A stretch of DNA of 64,000 nucleotides from Stenopsyche tienmushanensis (taxonomy: Eukaryota > Arthropoda > Insecta > Trichoptera > Stenopsychidae), in contig WACJ01000124.1 of NCBI GenBank assembly GCA_008973525.1, forward strand, positions 3,534,001 to 3,598,000. Reading direction: 5' to 3'. Within the stretch, counting starts at the first letter, position 1. Every line of letters begins with the position of its first letter. Below the pieces are notes generated by a model. That model was not told the DNA's origin, did no database searches, and saw nothing but the letters and a program-made list of their open reading frames with translations. The position numbers were made by a program, and so were the translations under genes. Positions 23,604 through 36,900 of the stretch are shown in pieces.

Positions 23604-26600
23604 ACAGCTTGTAGTCATGTTCCGGGGTTATAGGGCGATGTTTGCGAGACGAGAGCATCCCCTACCATTTCGGTGTAATTACAAATCGGGTCGCGATGTC
23701 CCCGAGTTTTTGTGCTGAAATTGACAGATGGCTTCCTCTGCTAAAAAAAAGGGAATAAAAGTATGTAATTTTTCATATTTTTCGGTCACTAACTAGGGTT
23801 TTTTTTTTCAAAAGATTTTAACCCTTTAATTGATGTGGATGGCAATAAATTTTCGCCACAACAACTACTAAATTTAATTTTAATCCAGATGTGCCCATTG
23901 GCTCATAAGTAGGATAAATTGCTTGGCTGTATTATTATTTTAATAAAATTATATTCAACAATTTTTTACATCATTTTATTGTTTTTAATTTATGCAAATA
24001 AATTCACTTAAAAATATATTTATTGACTGATATTTGTTTCAATATAAAAAGCGGTGGAAAATAGATTGCTTTTAATATTGCGTGTATGACGAGGTGAATG
24101 CATAAATGCGATGAAGATTTGAATGTTCTTATATCTAAAGTTTGCATTTCAACAGTTAAATACGTAAACATCGAGTGTATGTCATGATGTATATTTAATT
24201 TAGATGACTTGTATTTTACACCATGTCTAAAAATCTCCCATGATCAAGAAAATCTCCTATTCAGTATTATACGACAGAGCGTATGTATGCACATATATGT
24301 ATCCAATTCAATTTTAAATCATCACACCATTATACCGATTTGAACTTATATAATATGATGAAATTTAAATTTTCTTGAAACTGCGATCAATACGCAGATA
24401 CCTTTCGGGGCAACAAAACTTAAGCATAATTGCTCAAAGTTGTCGAACTAATAAAATGTGATTAAGTCCTAACGGCAAATGTTCGAGGCCTCGAAGTTTA
24501 ATTTGCTGAACTTCGATTCGATATTTCCGGGAAGAAAAAAGTCAAGAAGACTGTATATTGTTCTTTTAACAAAAGCGGGCTCATTTTCAGTCGTCGGTAT
24601 TTAATACTCGCGATGGTATCTCAACAGAAATTTATTATGGCAGGTAATTTGTGGATGTAAATATTGGTCGTGGCTCGCGTAAAAATATGACGGCCTTATG
24701 CATAAGATCCCGGAAGAAAAATGGGAAAAGCTCCCGTCGTCGATACACTTGGCGGAGCAAAAGTGTCAATATTTGCCGAACGAATGTAAAAATAATATGA
24801 GCCGATAATTGTTATGAATATGCATATGTGGAGTGGTGGAAATAAATAGCGGAAGGGTAGTTTATACATAGAAATATTAAAAGCAAATAAACCACCCCCT
24901 CAGTTGAACAGATGAGTATGACGTTAACCACCGCAGCCATTTACCATACGGGGATGGCCGCAGAGCATAAGTAATGATTTATATGTTACACCCGGCAAGG
25001 ATTCTTCTCCATAAAAAACAGCATCGACACAAGTGGATGGATGGTCCCCTTAATCGCGCTCTGTTGTACTCTGGATGTCTACTCTTCGCATTACAAACAG
25101 CTCCCCTCGAATAAAAAAGGACTGAATTAAATTCAATTGTCCGCTCGTTACAGGCCAATTCGGGGGTCGTACGATAAGTACCGGCTCGTATATTATACTT
25201 GCAATCTCATACATGTTACCAAATTTGAGTGTTTTTTACTTGTAATATAATCCCAGATGCTTGTATTCAAATATGGAAACGCTATCAGGTGTTCTCATAT
25301 GAAATGTCCAATTTTGTAAAAACGGAATCGTTAATTGAAAAGCATTTATTATAGAATGTAATCACCGTTTATGTTGATCATACATTGACAATTTTGCATT
25401 AAAGCAAGATTTAATTTAATTTCAAAATTAGTATATTGCTCATTTTTAACTCGTTCGTCGCCGCGTTCACCGTATATGTGCGACGGGCGTTTCTCCGCAT
25501 TTCGGTGAATGTTTTCTTCGCAATGTAGTCATTTTCCTGTTTATCTATTATTGTCATGCTGTGTTAATTTCTTGAAGTGTCTTGAAACGTCACAAAAAGT
25601 GAAACCCCAAACAACAGTTGTTCAGAAAAAGAGGGAGAATCATTTATAATTTCGATTATAAATTATCTCTCCGTGTCCATAGCATACATTACAGAGACGC
25701 TACGCGCATGCGCCTATTTTATTATATATATAGCAAGCCTATTTTATTATATATTACACAACACTCAGTGCAATTTTTTAACTAACAATTCTAACACTTT
25801 CCGAGTTTTATCTGTGAACGTTTCCTCTGCTGGTCACCTGGAGAAATATAATAGGTTAATGGTAATAGGTTTCCATTTTGAATAATATAGGTTTGAAATA
25901 GCTAAATTAGTCGACTGATAAGCACCATATGCATATGGAATAGAAAGAAAGACATAATTGAGGTCTAGAGTTAAAGTTCCATGCAAAAAATTAAGAAAAA
26001 CAATTTTAAAATCGGTCATTTGACCGCTTTCAGTACTGTTATTGTTGCAATTTGTAAACGGACTTCAAAAGGATAAATATATTTTGTCATTATTAAATGC
26101 TTGGCCTTAATAGGGAAATTATAAACAACGAAAAGCACTATGCATCATGGAACAAAGCGTTGTTAATTAAACTTATAATTAATTCATCCAGTAAAATTAA
26201 ACCCCATAGCAAGTATATTTCATGTCCTTTAAAGTCGCCCTGTTGAATTTACATTTTGCGGCCACTTTATGAAATGGTACCATAGCAACAATCATTGAAA
26301 TTTTCGCACAATGATACGCAAATATCCTGTCCGGCGATCATCCAGGCGTTTCAACAGATTTATTTGATGAATTTACTACAGCACTTGTACAACGCGAATT
26401 TACCTTTATGATTCTGCTTAAATTTCGGTCCATTTACTCCTCGACGCTTACACAAAGACGAGATTATCATATTATCTCCGGTTTAAGAGTGAATCGCTTT
26501 CGTGGAAGACCACGGATATTTACTTATCCGAATTAAGCGGGTCCGAATTGAGCCTTTCGGTTCGTCCTCTGATCCAACAAGTCCTTTTTGCGTTCGGCAT

Positions 26601-27660
26601 TCGTCACTCGACAAATATAAAAGATGGTTCATTATGCGGACAAGCAACCCCTAAAGAGAGCCATCCGGAGTGCCCACGTCAGATTTAACACGAATCTTTG
26701 TCACAGGGGCCGAATGTAAATACATCGACATTTTTCGGAAAATAATATGATTCAGCCCCTAATGTGGATAGATTTCGCGCTTTAAATATTTGCATATGAA
26801 ATTTGCTCTGGAATATGGCTCCTGTTGGTATTTGATTGTTAAATATTTGCATTTTCAATGTAGACAGTGTAAGCTACATAAAATACACTGCATCAGCCGA
26901 TAAATATCACATTGAATGCTTAATTTGGGCTAACATGACATGGTTGTTGATATGAGAGACATGAAGACTGTAGATCGATCCTTAACACTAGAAAAAACGA
27001 TTCAAGTCATACTAACCGCAATATTTGACCTAAAAATATATGATTTTATGATGCAATGGAAATCGCATAAATTTTGGCAATAAATACTATAATTTGTGCA
27101 TAAAATCAGCCCAAAAAATAACAGATTGGAGGGAAATGTAGTAAAAAATAGCAGCGCAAATTGCATTGTGAATGCTTAACAAAGGTTGCGTATTTTATGC
27201 ACAATCATGTTATGCATGTGATTTATTAGTTGCGCGTATAAAAAGTACAGGATGTTTCATGTTTGAATAATTAATTTTATATTTAACGCTATTAATGATT
27301 TATTAATTAATTACATTATTTTGGTTCCTAAGTATTAAAGCTCAAATAGATTTGAGAAATTGATAGCTGGATCAAGACTTTATCCTTGGGAAAGCATTTC
27401 ATAGAGATTTTCTAAATCTGTTCTATTGAAGTGATTCGTATAAAATATCATTTAGAACAGCGAGTCGCTATAAAAACACAAAGATCTTTGCTGGACGTGA
27501 TTAGTGTCACAGTGAACTTCGAAGCTTTTTTTCGATCATATGCACATTTAAAGTCATCAAATCATCGTAGTAATCAAAAGTTGTTCATCACAAATTCGCA
27601 AATCATAAAATTTTGTTCATCAATGTTGATTCAGCATTAACAATGATGAAGAAAAACAAT

Positions 27661-27862
27661 CAGTATGTTCGTAGAGCACTATCAAAAGCTTCCAAAGCTG
27701 AATATGTGCAACAGTGTATGAAAAAACTATTGTCTATTGTGATGTGGAGTATGATTTAGATTGAAAAGTTTTGGAAAACTGCATGCTGTTGGAGGAAAAA
27801 ACACGCTTTCGCCAAAAATAAAAAAGCGTTTCCAAATGGAAATAGTTTTTTTAAAGGATAAC
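27661..27862 (+). pseudogene. Tc1-like transposase fragment
   Basis: In one mostly open frame the sequence reads RRALSKASKAEYVQQ and then IVMWSMI, a stop, IEKFWKTACCWRKKHAF. This follows the Tc1 pattern ...W(S)DESKxxxFG...VWRKKNTA, the region around the second catalytic aspartate, with the DES replaced by MI and a stop. No terminal repeats were found. The fragment is about 65 codons and clearly dead. The assignment rests on this one motif region. Confidence 0.5.
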
Positions 27863-30800
27863 GGGGTTGTTTTGTCATATATTAGAATATTAATATAGAA
27901 ACAATCATAATTATTATAGTATTGTTGGCATAAGTAGGTTAGAATTTGAATTTTTGCTTTAACGATTTAAGATGCAAATTTGTGATTGATCGTTTTGATA
28001 CAGATTTAGTTTGATTTTTTGGATCTTAATACTGAAATAATTACTAAAACCATACAGAATCGCTCATGAATGATCGGATTTACGAATTTAATTTAAATAT
28101 AATTAAAAATTATGATAATTTCACTATTCATTCATAGATCCTACCCTTAATTTTTATTCTAATAATCCTGTTCTGACTTAACTACATGTGGAAGACATTG
28201 GAAAACCTCTTGGGTATAAGGAAAATTGGAGAAAATTCTTTCCCTAGAAGAGTCTCTTATGGAGATTGCCTTCATCCGATAATGGATTTGGCACCATAAG
28301 AAGATGATACTTGAAAATAATGTTGCACATCTTTAATTCTATACGTAAATGTTGATTTGAGAGTACTTTACAAATGGCCATTAATTTAATATGCAGGGGC
28401 GTTGAAAATGTTTATAAATTCAGCTGCTTAAAGCTATGGGGTGTAATCCGAAAATAAATAAGTTTTTGCCATTTTCGCGCTTTAAAAAGCAAAGGATCGA
28501 AAACTTTGGCAAAGTATTTGCGAGTGTACAATACACGTCCAGAATTCTTAAGTAATAGCTTGCGGGTGACGTTTCTAAGACATCAAATTACGACGAGACA
28601 CGGGTAGACGACGTATAGGAGAAATGTGTGTTTTCTTTTCGTCTACGTTATTATAGTAGAAAAAAGGACTGCGCAAAGTTTAATTAGTTTTCGTAGTCGG
28701 AATACTAAACGTTTATACTCTCGGTTTAAGCTCTTATCGGCGGACGAAACAAAATAATAAAGAAAATGCTTTTCAGTTCTTGCAGAGTGCTCCGAGGATC
28801 GATGACTATTTATAGCGCTCCAGTGGTTCATAATGTGAAATTAAATTTATGGTGTTTATTTATGAACTTCTTTTTTTGAACCGGTGGACAGATTGTTTCA
28901 AGTGTATGTTAATTTATGCTGAAATTTTGCTACCACCCGGTGCTGAATGGCGCACTATTTTTGATACACACTTCTGCCCCATTATGTCTGTACGTCGCTC
29001 CCCCATTTTTTTATTATGCCACTTGTGTCCCGAGGGAGGGTTATGTTAATTTGTGTTTGATGACGAGTGGCATTTGCAATTGCAGCACTTGCTCATACTT
29101 TATGTGTCCAGCGGCTCTCCCTTCTGGATCCAAAAAAATCACACCGAAAATAGACACATACAACTCTTCCGTTGTAACCACTTGGTCGACATTTCGCTAA
29201 TCGTCAGTTGTCGACAACCTTCATCCATCATTTCGCGCTGTAATCAACTCGCACGCAATTTTTGGAATGGAAATTCACACAGTGGAAAGTCATTAGGTGC
29301 ACACTTCTCTGGGAAATTGCCGGTTCGGATCACCATTAGCAATGGCGATGGAGGCCAATAAGAATTTTTCGACCGAATGGCTCACAGCAGTTTGTGAAGA
29401 TTAACGACCGCTTACAGGCAAGAAATAACCGCATTAACGCCATGTTAACTTTGCCATTTTCAATTATAGCAGCTTCACAACGAACTGCAAAGGTCACACA
29501 AAAGCGAATCCCAAAAAAAAAGTTTCAAATGGCGGAATTGGGCCAAAGGAAGAGCGAATACATTCAGGACATACTAAGGTTCACCATCTTCTAATGAATT
29601 CAATTTAGCAATCGATCATTGATTTAATACGATGCTTGAAGAAAATCTAACATTCAGAAAACGACATTACTTTTTTCCCACGCCCATACACTTTCCTTCA
29701 ACTGCTAAGAACTCATGAGAACATAAATGCTATTTAAAGGCATGCAGAATCAGCAGCTTAGAATACGGAATCCTCCTCGTGAACATCTTACATATTTAAT
29801 TGACTCATGTAAATTACTCTTTACCGCACATACGTTTGATGCGCCCTTTCCGAGTGCTTTGACACGGCGAAATTCTCTCAAAATGTACGGTGACCACGCT
29901 TTCTCAATTTTCGGTTCAATATCCCGCATTAAATTGAAGCGAACCTATTTAAAATGCATTATTATTGTTCGCTCATATATATTGATCAATGACTGAGGAC
30001 AGATATCATCGGATCTTAATTAAGATCAGGCTTTGAAATGCTTATGAAGTGATTCGCTGAAAAGCTGAGCCTTTGTAGAAATTATAATATTTTTCATAAT
30101 ATGTACTTTTATATTATATTTTGACGACAAAATCACATTAATACTTTCTTGGATTTTCCAGGATGCTAAACGTGTTCGCTAATTGATTCCAAGCACTCCA
30201 TTTTTTTAAATTTGTATTGTTCTCAAATTTTGATCTCAAGTCGACAATAATTTAAGCTCAGATGCAATCTTGTAATTCTGCAAATTGCATCTCCAAATGA
30301 TCCATTGGAAAATCATTTAATTCCAAAATACAATGCATGTTACCCGAAATATTTTACCAATATGGACATTCTTGTATTAAGTTCGCCATCATTGATCTGT
30401 TATATATATATATATATGTATATAAGCTTTATGGCTTTGCATAGTTTGTATATAGATCCTTATAAATCAATTTAGATTAGAAATTAGATTAGATTAGATT
30501 TTTTCTAGAAATATCTAATATTATCTGTTTTGTTGCATTGCAAGGACTTATACAGGCTCGTAAGTATAAAACCCCCGTATGATTTATTATTTTTTTAAAA
30601 ACGTCTCATATGAAGATTGTCTATTTTCAATAAAAGATATAGAAAATTACCTGTTTATAAATTGATCAATGAGTGAATTGGAATGACAAATTGGATCTTA
30701 ATTGAATAAAGAATTCCTCAATAAAATATTTAATTAAGGCATTCGAAAGTTTGTATATTATTGTCATCATATTGCCATAAATAGCCCGATGTATATCTGA

Positions 30801-33699
30801 ACATTTGTTTAATTTTAGAATGGAAATTATAGCTACGCTATTAATAATTTATTCGATATTAAATTTGACCTTAGGGTGAACGTGTCGGAAAGCCGATTTC
30901 AGTATTTTCTCAAGCATCCCTTAAATGTTCAATCAAATCAATCAATGCTGGACTCGATCAACATCTTGCAAAGAATTCGTCGGGTTGAATCATCTTATAT
31001 CTTATGGGTTCAATGGAATAATTGTCGAATTAAAGTAGAGATACAATTATAGTACATAAAATATATTCAATCTTGCTCCACTCCAGGTGGTCCATACAAG
31101 CAGTTTAAATATGAATTTACATAAAGCTTTGATATGTCCAAGGCGAATAATTTATAACGTATCCCTATTTAATATTCAATCATATTATCTGCGGATTCGA
31201 GCGTAAAAAATTGGATGAAGAAGCTCTTGTTTCTTGTTGATTTTATTTTTATTTTTGTGCTTATTTATTTGCTCCATTTTTCTTAATACGGCATAATATT
31301 ATTTTTGTCTTGAGATGGTTTTTTTTTTGATCTTGGAAGCTGCATAATTCCTTGTCGGAAGCAATAATGCTTTGGGGACGCCGCTGATCAGCGTTTTTTC
31401 TATGATGTGCTGAAAAATGCTGAAATTCAAAACTTCCTATAAGCATCTTAATAAGCAAGGCAAGAATATTAGACGGCGGCTCAAAGAACCGCATAAAAAG
31501 ATTGCTTCGTTTTGAAGAAATCCACCCCGACGAAATACCGCATGAAAATTGTCCGAATATCCAAAAACTTTCCTATGGGAACGCGTTGTATTTTTGTGTT
31601 TTTTTTTCCATGGCGTGACCTTTGAAATGCTTAATGAAATATTTGAGAATCTCCTCGTCGAGATTATATAATTACGGTCTCTCGGGAAGCGTTGTGATTT
31701 TCGGTGTAATGGCCAAAGAATGTGTTGGGGCTCGGAAAAAATAACACACCCGATGCGGCTTATTTTTCATATTGTGTGATTAAATATTCCACGGGCAGGC
31801 CATGGAAGATAAATTCAGATCCCCCTGACCCACATCCTGGATTAATCAAAGTCCTGTTGCATTTAATACATCCGAATTTTTGCGAAAATCCCTACTGAAA
31901 CCCGGTCGCTAATGGGCGCTAATGTCGCCGAAAAAAAAACCAGTTTCGCTTAAATTCAAAATATTAAAAATGGCACGATGCGGCATTTCTTGGACATGGT
32001 TTTTATGTATATATTTGAGGGTAAAATTCCGGATATTATTACCCAACCTCTCCCGCGGAGGCTTCGCCGCCAAAGGAATTCTCACGAGATTGGAATCTTT
32101 TGCCTTCGTTTGCCGCAATGACGTTCGTCATCAGAATTAAGGGCGGGCTTAAGACGGTTCTGTCAGCCTTTTATTCAATTTTTACACATTTCCGTTCGAT
32201 TTCTTCGAACTCTATGTATTCGATAAGTGGCCTGAGTAATCGAAATTTGCGAATGAATCCACCAGGACGAGAAAGAAGCAAATTCTTGCGATTAAATCAG
32301 CTAATTTGACCCGACGACGCGACGTCTAATACCGCCGCAGTTTATAAATTTGTACATATCTTTTAAACCGATCGATCGATTCGATTTTTTAAAAAGCATA
32401 TCAAATCTGAAATATATCACCTATATTATTATAGAATTTTATATGCTCATAACATTAACGAATTATAAGATATAATCGATCAAATGCTTATGATTATTTT
32501 GAGACAAAATCGTACCATAACGAATATTTTTTCACGTATAATTTTTTTTCGATATTAAATGTATTTTGCTTTAATTTATTTCATACTATGCTTTGAAAAG
32601 CACTGATTTGCTGGAAATGGAATAAGACAAGGGATGAGATCGGAAATGCATCTGAAAGAACGTCCATTACGAATTAAAGTCTTCCAACAGTATTGGTGTC
32701 ACGACCTAAATAGCAGAAATTCATTGCTATATACGACTATAATAGTTGTATATAGATAATTAAAAATCACTATCATAAAATGTTGATTGAATTGGTTGAT
32801 TGATTGACAAAACTTTGCCGTGTGTCAAAATACTGATTCATATTTGGAAGTACAAAACCGAATTGTTGAATTTGAAAGACACATCCGTGCTTCAATTTAT
32901 GTGATAAGTTCCATGAAATACCCTATGTTTCATGTAACATAATTGTTAAGTAATGTAACTCTTTTCTACTTCGTTATAATTCATAATTTTGAATTTCTAT
33001 CGTCATTGAAATTATTATTAGGGTGTATGCATAAGTTCTAAGCTCTTTATTTCTTTTGATGTATTTCGGTAGTAGTCCGAAATTTCCAATGTTTTGTGTT
33101 TCTCTTTTAGCAACGAAACCCAGTAAAACTAGGTTGTGTTTCATGTGGAAAATTAAAAGATTGGACAACTATTCCAAAGATTAACTTTTATGGAAAAAAG
33201 TGCTTTTCTATACATTATTCCTCTTGAATACTTCAAGCATGCAGGCAGAATAAGCTCGAAAATGAATTAACGATTTAAAATCCTAATATCTTAAAATTCT
33301 GTGACTTCCCACGATGAAGACACGTTCATTTGCTGAAGAACTTTGATTATTTGCAATCAATTAAAACATCTAAATTACGGATGGATTCGCTTGTGAATAC
33401 ATCTTAATGAATTCGTTGAAGTCATAATGTGAATAAATTCTTCATTCCTCGGAGGAACAAAAACATCTCATGAATTTTTGGCACGCTAAAGCAACACGCT
33501 TCAATTTAAAATTGTATGTCTTTAATTAAGCATTAAAGAGGAATAAAAATGTACCTTGTGAAGTGGCGTAAGATCAAAATTGTATAAATCAAGGGATGCT
33601 TGTAATGTAATTTAATGCATTTTGTGTCCAATTATATCATCATTATCTGATATTGGTGCCAAATGTAGATATCTCTAGCATGTTTAACTCTTCCACGTT
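27863..33699. other. Long noncoding stretch, nothing recognised
   Basis: Open frames near 28916-29361 and 29727-29996 (up to 102 codons) have no motifs. Simple-sequence patches occur at about 30397-30424 (TA repeats) and 30474-30501 (AGATT repeats). GC-richer blocks near 31630-31850 and 32030-32160 show no recognisable exon. Confidence 0.5.
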
Positions 33700-33905
33700 T
33701 ATACCAAGATTTTGCTCTATAGTTCATCAACGGATTCTGGAGGTTGGACCGATGTTGAAAACGTTGAAACGATCATTGTGTTGAACTCATGCTTATATCT
33801 GAATCATAAATCTCACAAAGTTTATTCATCGCTGCTGTTGCATTGTTGCTCTGACGAAACTCCCAAAGCAACACATGGCTTATGTGAAGTTTCGACACTT
33901 CTCTT
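33700..33905 (-). pseudogene. Mariner transposase N-terminal fragment
   Basis: On the minus strand one frame reads KLHISHVLLWEFRQSNNAT, then MNKLCEIYDSDIS, one stop, and FQRFQHRSNLQNP. This tracks the first helix-turn-helix of mariner transposase (HxRHxLLFEFRxGNNAT..A..IC.VYG...STAQRWFxRFxxGNFxLxxxPRSGRP). The later parts of the gene are not visible at lower coordinates, and the RSGRP box is eroded. No terminal repeat was identified. Confidence 0.75.
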
Positions 33906-36900
33906 ATTAGGGTTAAATTTTTGGTTAAAGTAACATCTAACCGCTGCAAATTTACTCAAACACTAAGAAAACATCCCACTTCCCAAATCTTTCATAATTT
34001 TGCAATATTGCTTTATTAAATCTGATATCTAATTTTTTGTCATATAGTACGATGAATCATTCGATTTTTATGCTAATGCATAATTGGATGGATAAATAAA
34101 GAATTCCTGGAATATAATTTAATATTTTAAGCAAAAAACGTATCATCATTCACGTCCTTGATTGATGCTCATACATTTCGTCACGGGCGGTAAATCGCCA
34201 AAAAGAATTGTTGCTTTGTGCTCTTCCCAAGAGCCTAATACTGTTTACGTTTGTTCGCCCACTTGGCGAAATTTAATATACAAAGGACCTTCTCAAGTTC
34301 ATTTAGTTTGTTTTCGGAATAAATTTAATAAGACCATCTCAATCGTGTTGAGCGCATTTCATATGGCGCGGCGGTTTCCTTCTTTCGTCCCGAGAATACT
34401 AATATCCGAGGATCCTTGTCGAGGGGAGTCTATTTTCGCGTGTCCTTACGTATTATGCGAGTGCGAGGCGCAGATTCTATCCTTGAAATTTATAGTAAGC
34501 TTCCTGATACGGGTGCCTTATCATAAATTAATTCGGGATTACTAATAAGGGCTTATTAGTCTCCCGAGTGGAGAACGACAAGGAAGAGCCATGGCGGCTA
34601 TTACGGACGATAGCTACTTGGAGACCAGATGTCCCAGGCGCCCTCTCTACATCTTGATTTATTCCAGAAAAAAATTGCATAAATGATATTTTTTCCTATA
34701 TTAAAATAAAGAGAACACTATTTAAAGATTTTATAATATTTTTATTTGATATTTCAATTAAATTCAAGCAAAATTAATTTATATCAAAGGGTTGTATTTA
34801 TTAAATATGCCTAAGCATTTTCGATTTTTTTTTGTTGCGGTTTATGCATTTGGTGTCTGTGGGAACGCCCATAAAATACTGAAGTTCGATAGATTAAAAA
34901 TATTAGAGATGATTTTGAAAGAAATTACTGATTATTCTTTTATTTAAATTTTAGACATTTTTGCGCGAATTGTGCAATTCCCGCGTAAATATATTTATAT
35001 CAGATGGATTATATGAATTTTTTTGAAGTTTATTTTTATGAAATAATATATTTTATGAAATAATATATAAAATATAATCCATCAATCCTGGCATATATGT
35101 ATAGCTTAAAATAAAAATATTTTAATTCATATGAGTCTCGTTATGCCAAACATTTACAGGCACGTACTATATAGTAAGAATTGATTTTTTTAATAGTTTT
35201 AAGCGCCCAATTGCCCGATGTACAAATAGCCATGGGATTCAATGTTTATGGCAATCTATATGGAATAATTGTTTTATTTCCACATTAATTTAACGCGGAG
35301 CAATAAAACCGGGAATGCAATAAACCGGAGCCGAATTACAATGCTCGCACGATCGTCCTGAAATGAGCAATTACCAGTCTATCAATACATCGGTCCTATT
35401 AAAAACGAGTTTTCGATGCGTTTTCGAGCAAGGCGATGGGACCCATTGATAATGCCATAAAAACGGGACGTCGAGGGATTAAAAAGGGCCCCCGGAAAAT
35501 GCGTTCTTTTTGACGTAATTAAAGTCTTATCGAGATAACGTGACCGCGCTCGGGTCCCAAGCAGATGATTAATTAATCTCAGGTTCGAGACCCGGTTTCA
35601 CGTTTTTTTTTATTGACGGTTTATGGAATTACGTGAACCGCGGCTATTGTGATCAGTAATTGAAGATTTATTGTGATCAAAGAAGAAAGGGAGGAAAGGA
35701 TGGATTACGCCCTTTACGGGCGAAAATCTGCGAGGTGAAACTTGCGTTTGTATTATTATTTTTTTTTGTAGTGCCCAAATATCGTACTTCGTTTTGGAAT
35801 CCGTCTTATGAAATTATTTACTTGGGATTAAAAACGAATCTGTTCGTTCGTTTAAGACACAACCATAAATCAATGCTTCCCGATTAATAACGTATGGCGA
35901 TGGAAAGAAGCCAAATAATTTGCAATCATCCAATTCGTGAAAATACATTATTTTATTAATACAAGTATTATAATAAAATAGACAATTTAATCTAGTTTAA
36001 ATCTGTACTTGAACTCATAATTACAAAATCACCTTTATATCCCAATACATGTCTAAATGTTTGCATATTCAGATGTATAAGGGCTAATTATTTCTTATCG
36101 TTATCACCATGACATAACAAAAGTAATAATTCGCAGAATTAGAGTATGATATAAGTAAAAATTATGCCATTTAATAAGATATTTTATGGAAAAAAATAAG
36201 ATAAATTATTTAAAATATATGTGTGTGTAAAAATCAAAGCTACGTGACCATTTGGTCACATTCATTTTTTTTCACATTCAATTTGATAGTCAAAATAATG
36301 ATGATCAACATGTTTTAAGATGACCATTGATTATTTGTATACACAACTCAACCCTATACTATTGCTGTTGTTCAAAATCTTCAATCGCGATAGAATTGAT
36401 ATAGATAGACTTAAGTGTGACCGTATGGTCACATAAACATTTTAAATTGAAATACAATTCACAAATAAATAAAACACTAAAAAATTTAAATATTATTTCG
36501 AAAATATGCCCGAAGTAACATTAAAGCACAAAACTTGCTGCTGAAAATGCACACAGCCTCCACACTCGTTGAAAGTATCATCATCAGATATTTAAATGCT
36601 AGTTCGAGTAGATGACCACGTGAGCCCCCATTTTCGTATAACATCAATCATATCATCACCATCAATGTGACTGATAAAATTCCTTTCTGCCGAGATACGG
36701 ACTAAAATTTGCAAAATTCCCGATTTCCTAACAAATTATTTATTTCCGTCGCTGCAGATGAATACTTATATACTATAATAATATGATGTGATTCGTAATT
36801 ACATTACGGAGCAATACAAAGATTCTGAATCCCGTATCTATTATATTACATATCGATATTCCCATTATTAGAGTCGAGGTGTAGTAAATACATCACCGGT

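Larger units (their letters stand above)
22330..27660. other. Long noncoding stretch, longest open frame judged spurious
   Basis: The longest open frame of the window (23046-23633, 195 codons, + strand) lies here, with a 157-codon frame on the opposite strand (23185-23658). The protein on either strand shows no family motif. Openness on both strands plus a GC-richer island explains it better than a gene. A 10-bp tandem repeat sits inside (listed separately). The remainder, including a GC-richer area near 24650-25170, gives nothing recognisable. Confidence 0.5.

Noticed and set aside
23046..23658. Longest open frame of the window (195 codons +) with a 157-codon frame opposite
   Set aside because: Both strands are open over the same GC-richer, partly tandem-repeated block, and neither translation shows a family motif. 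It is better explained by composition.
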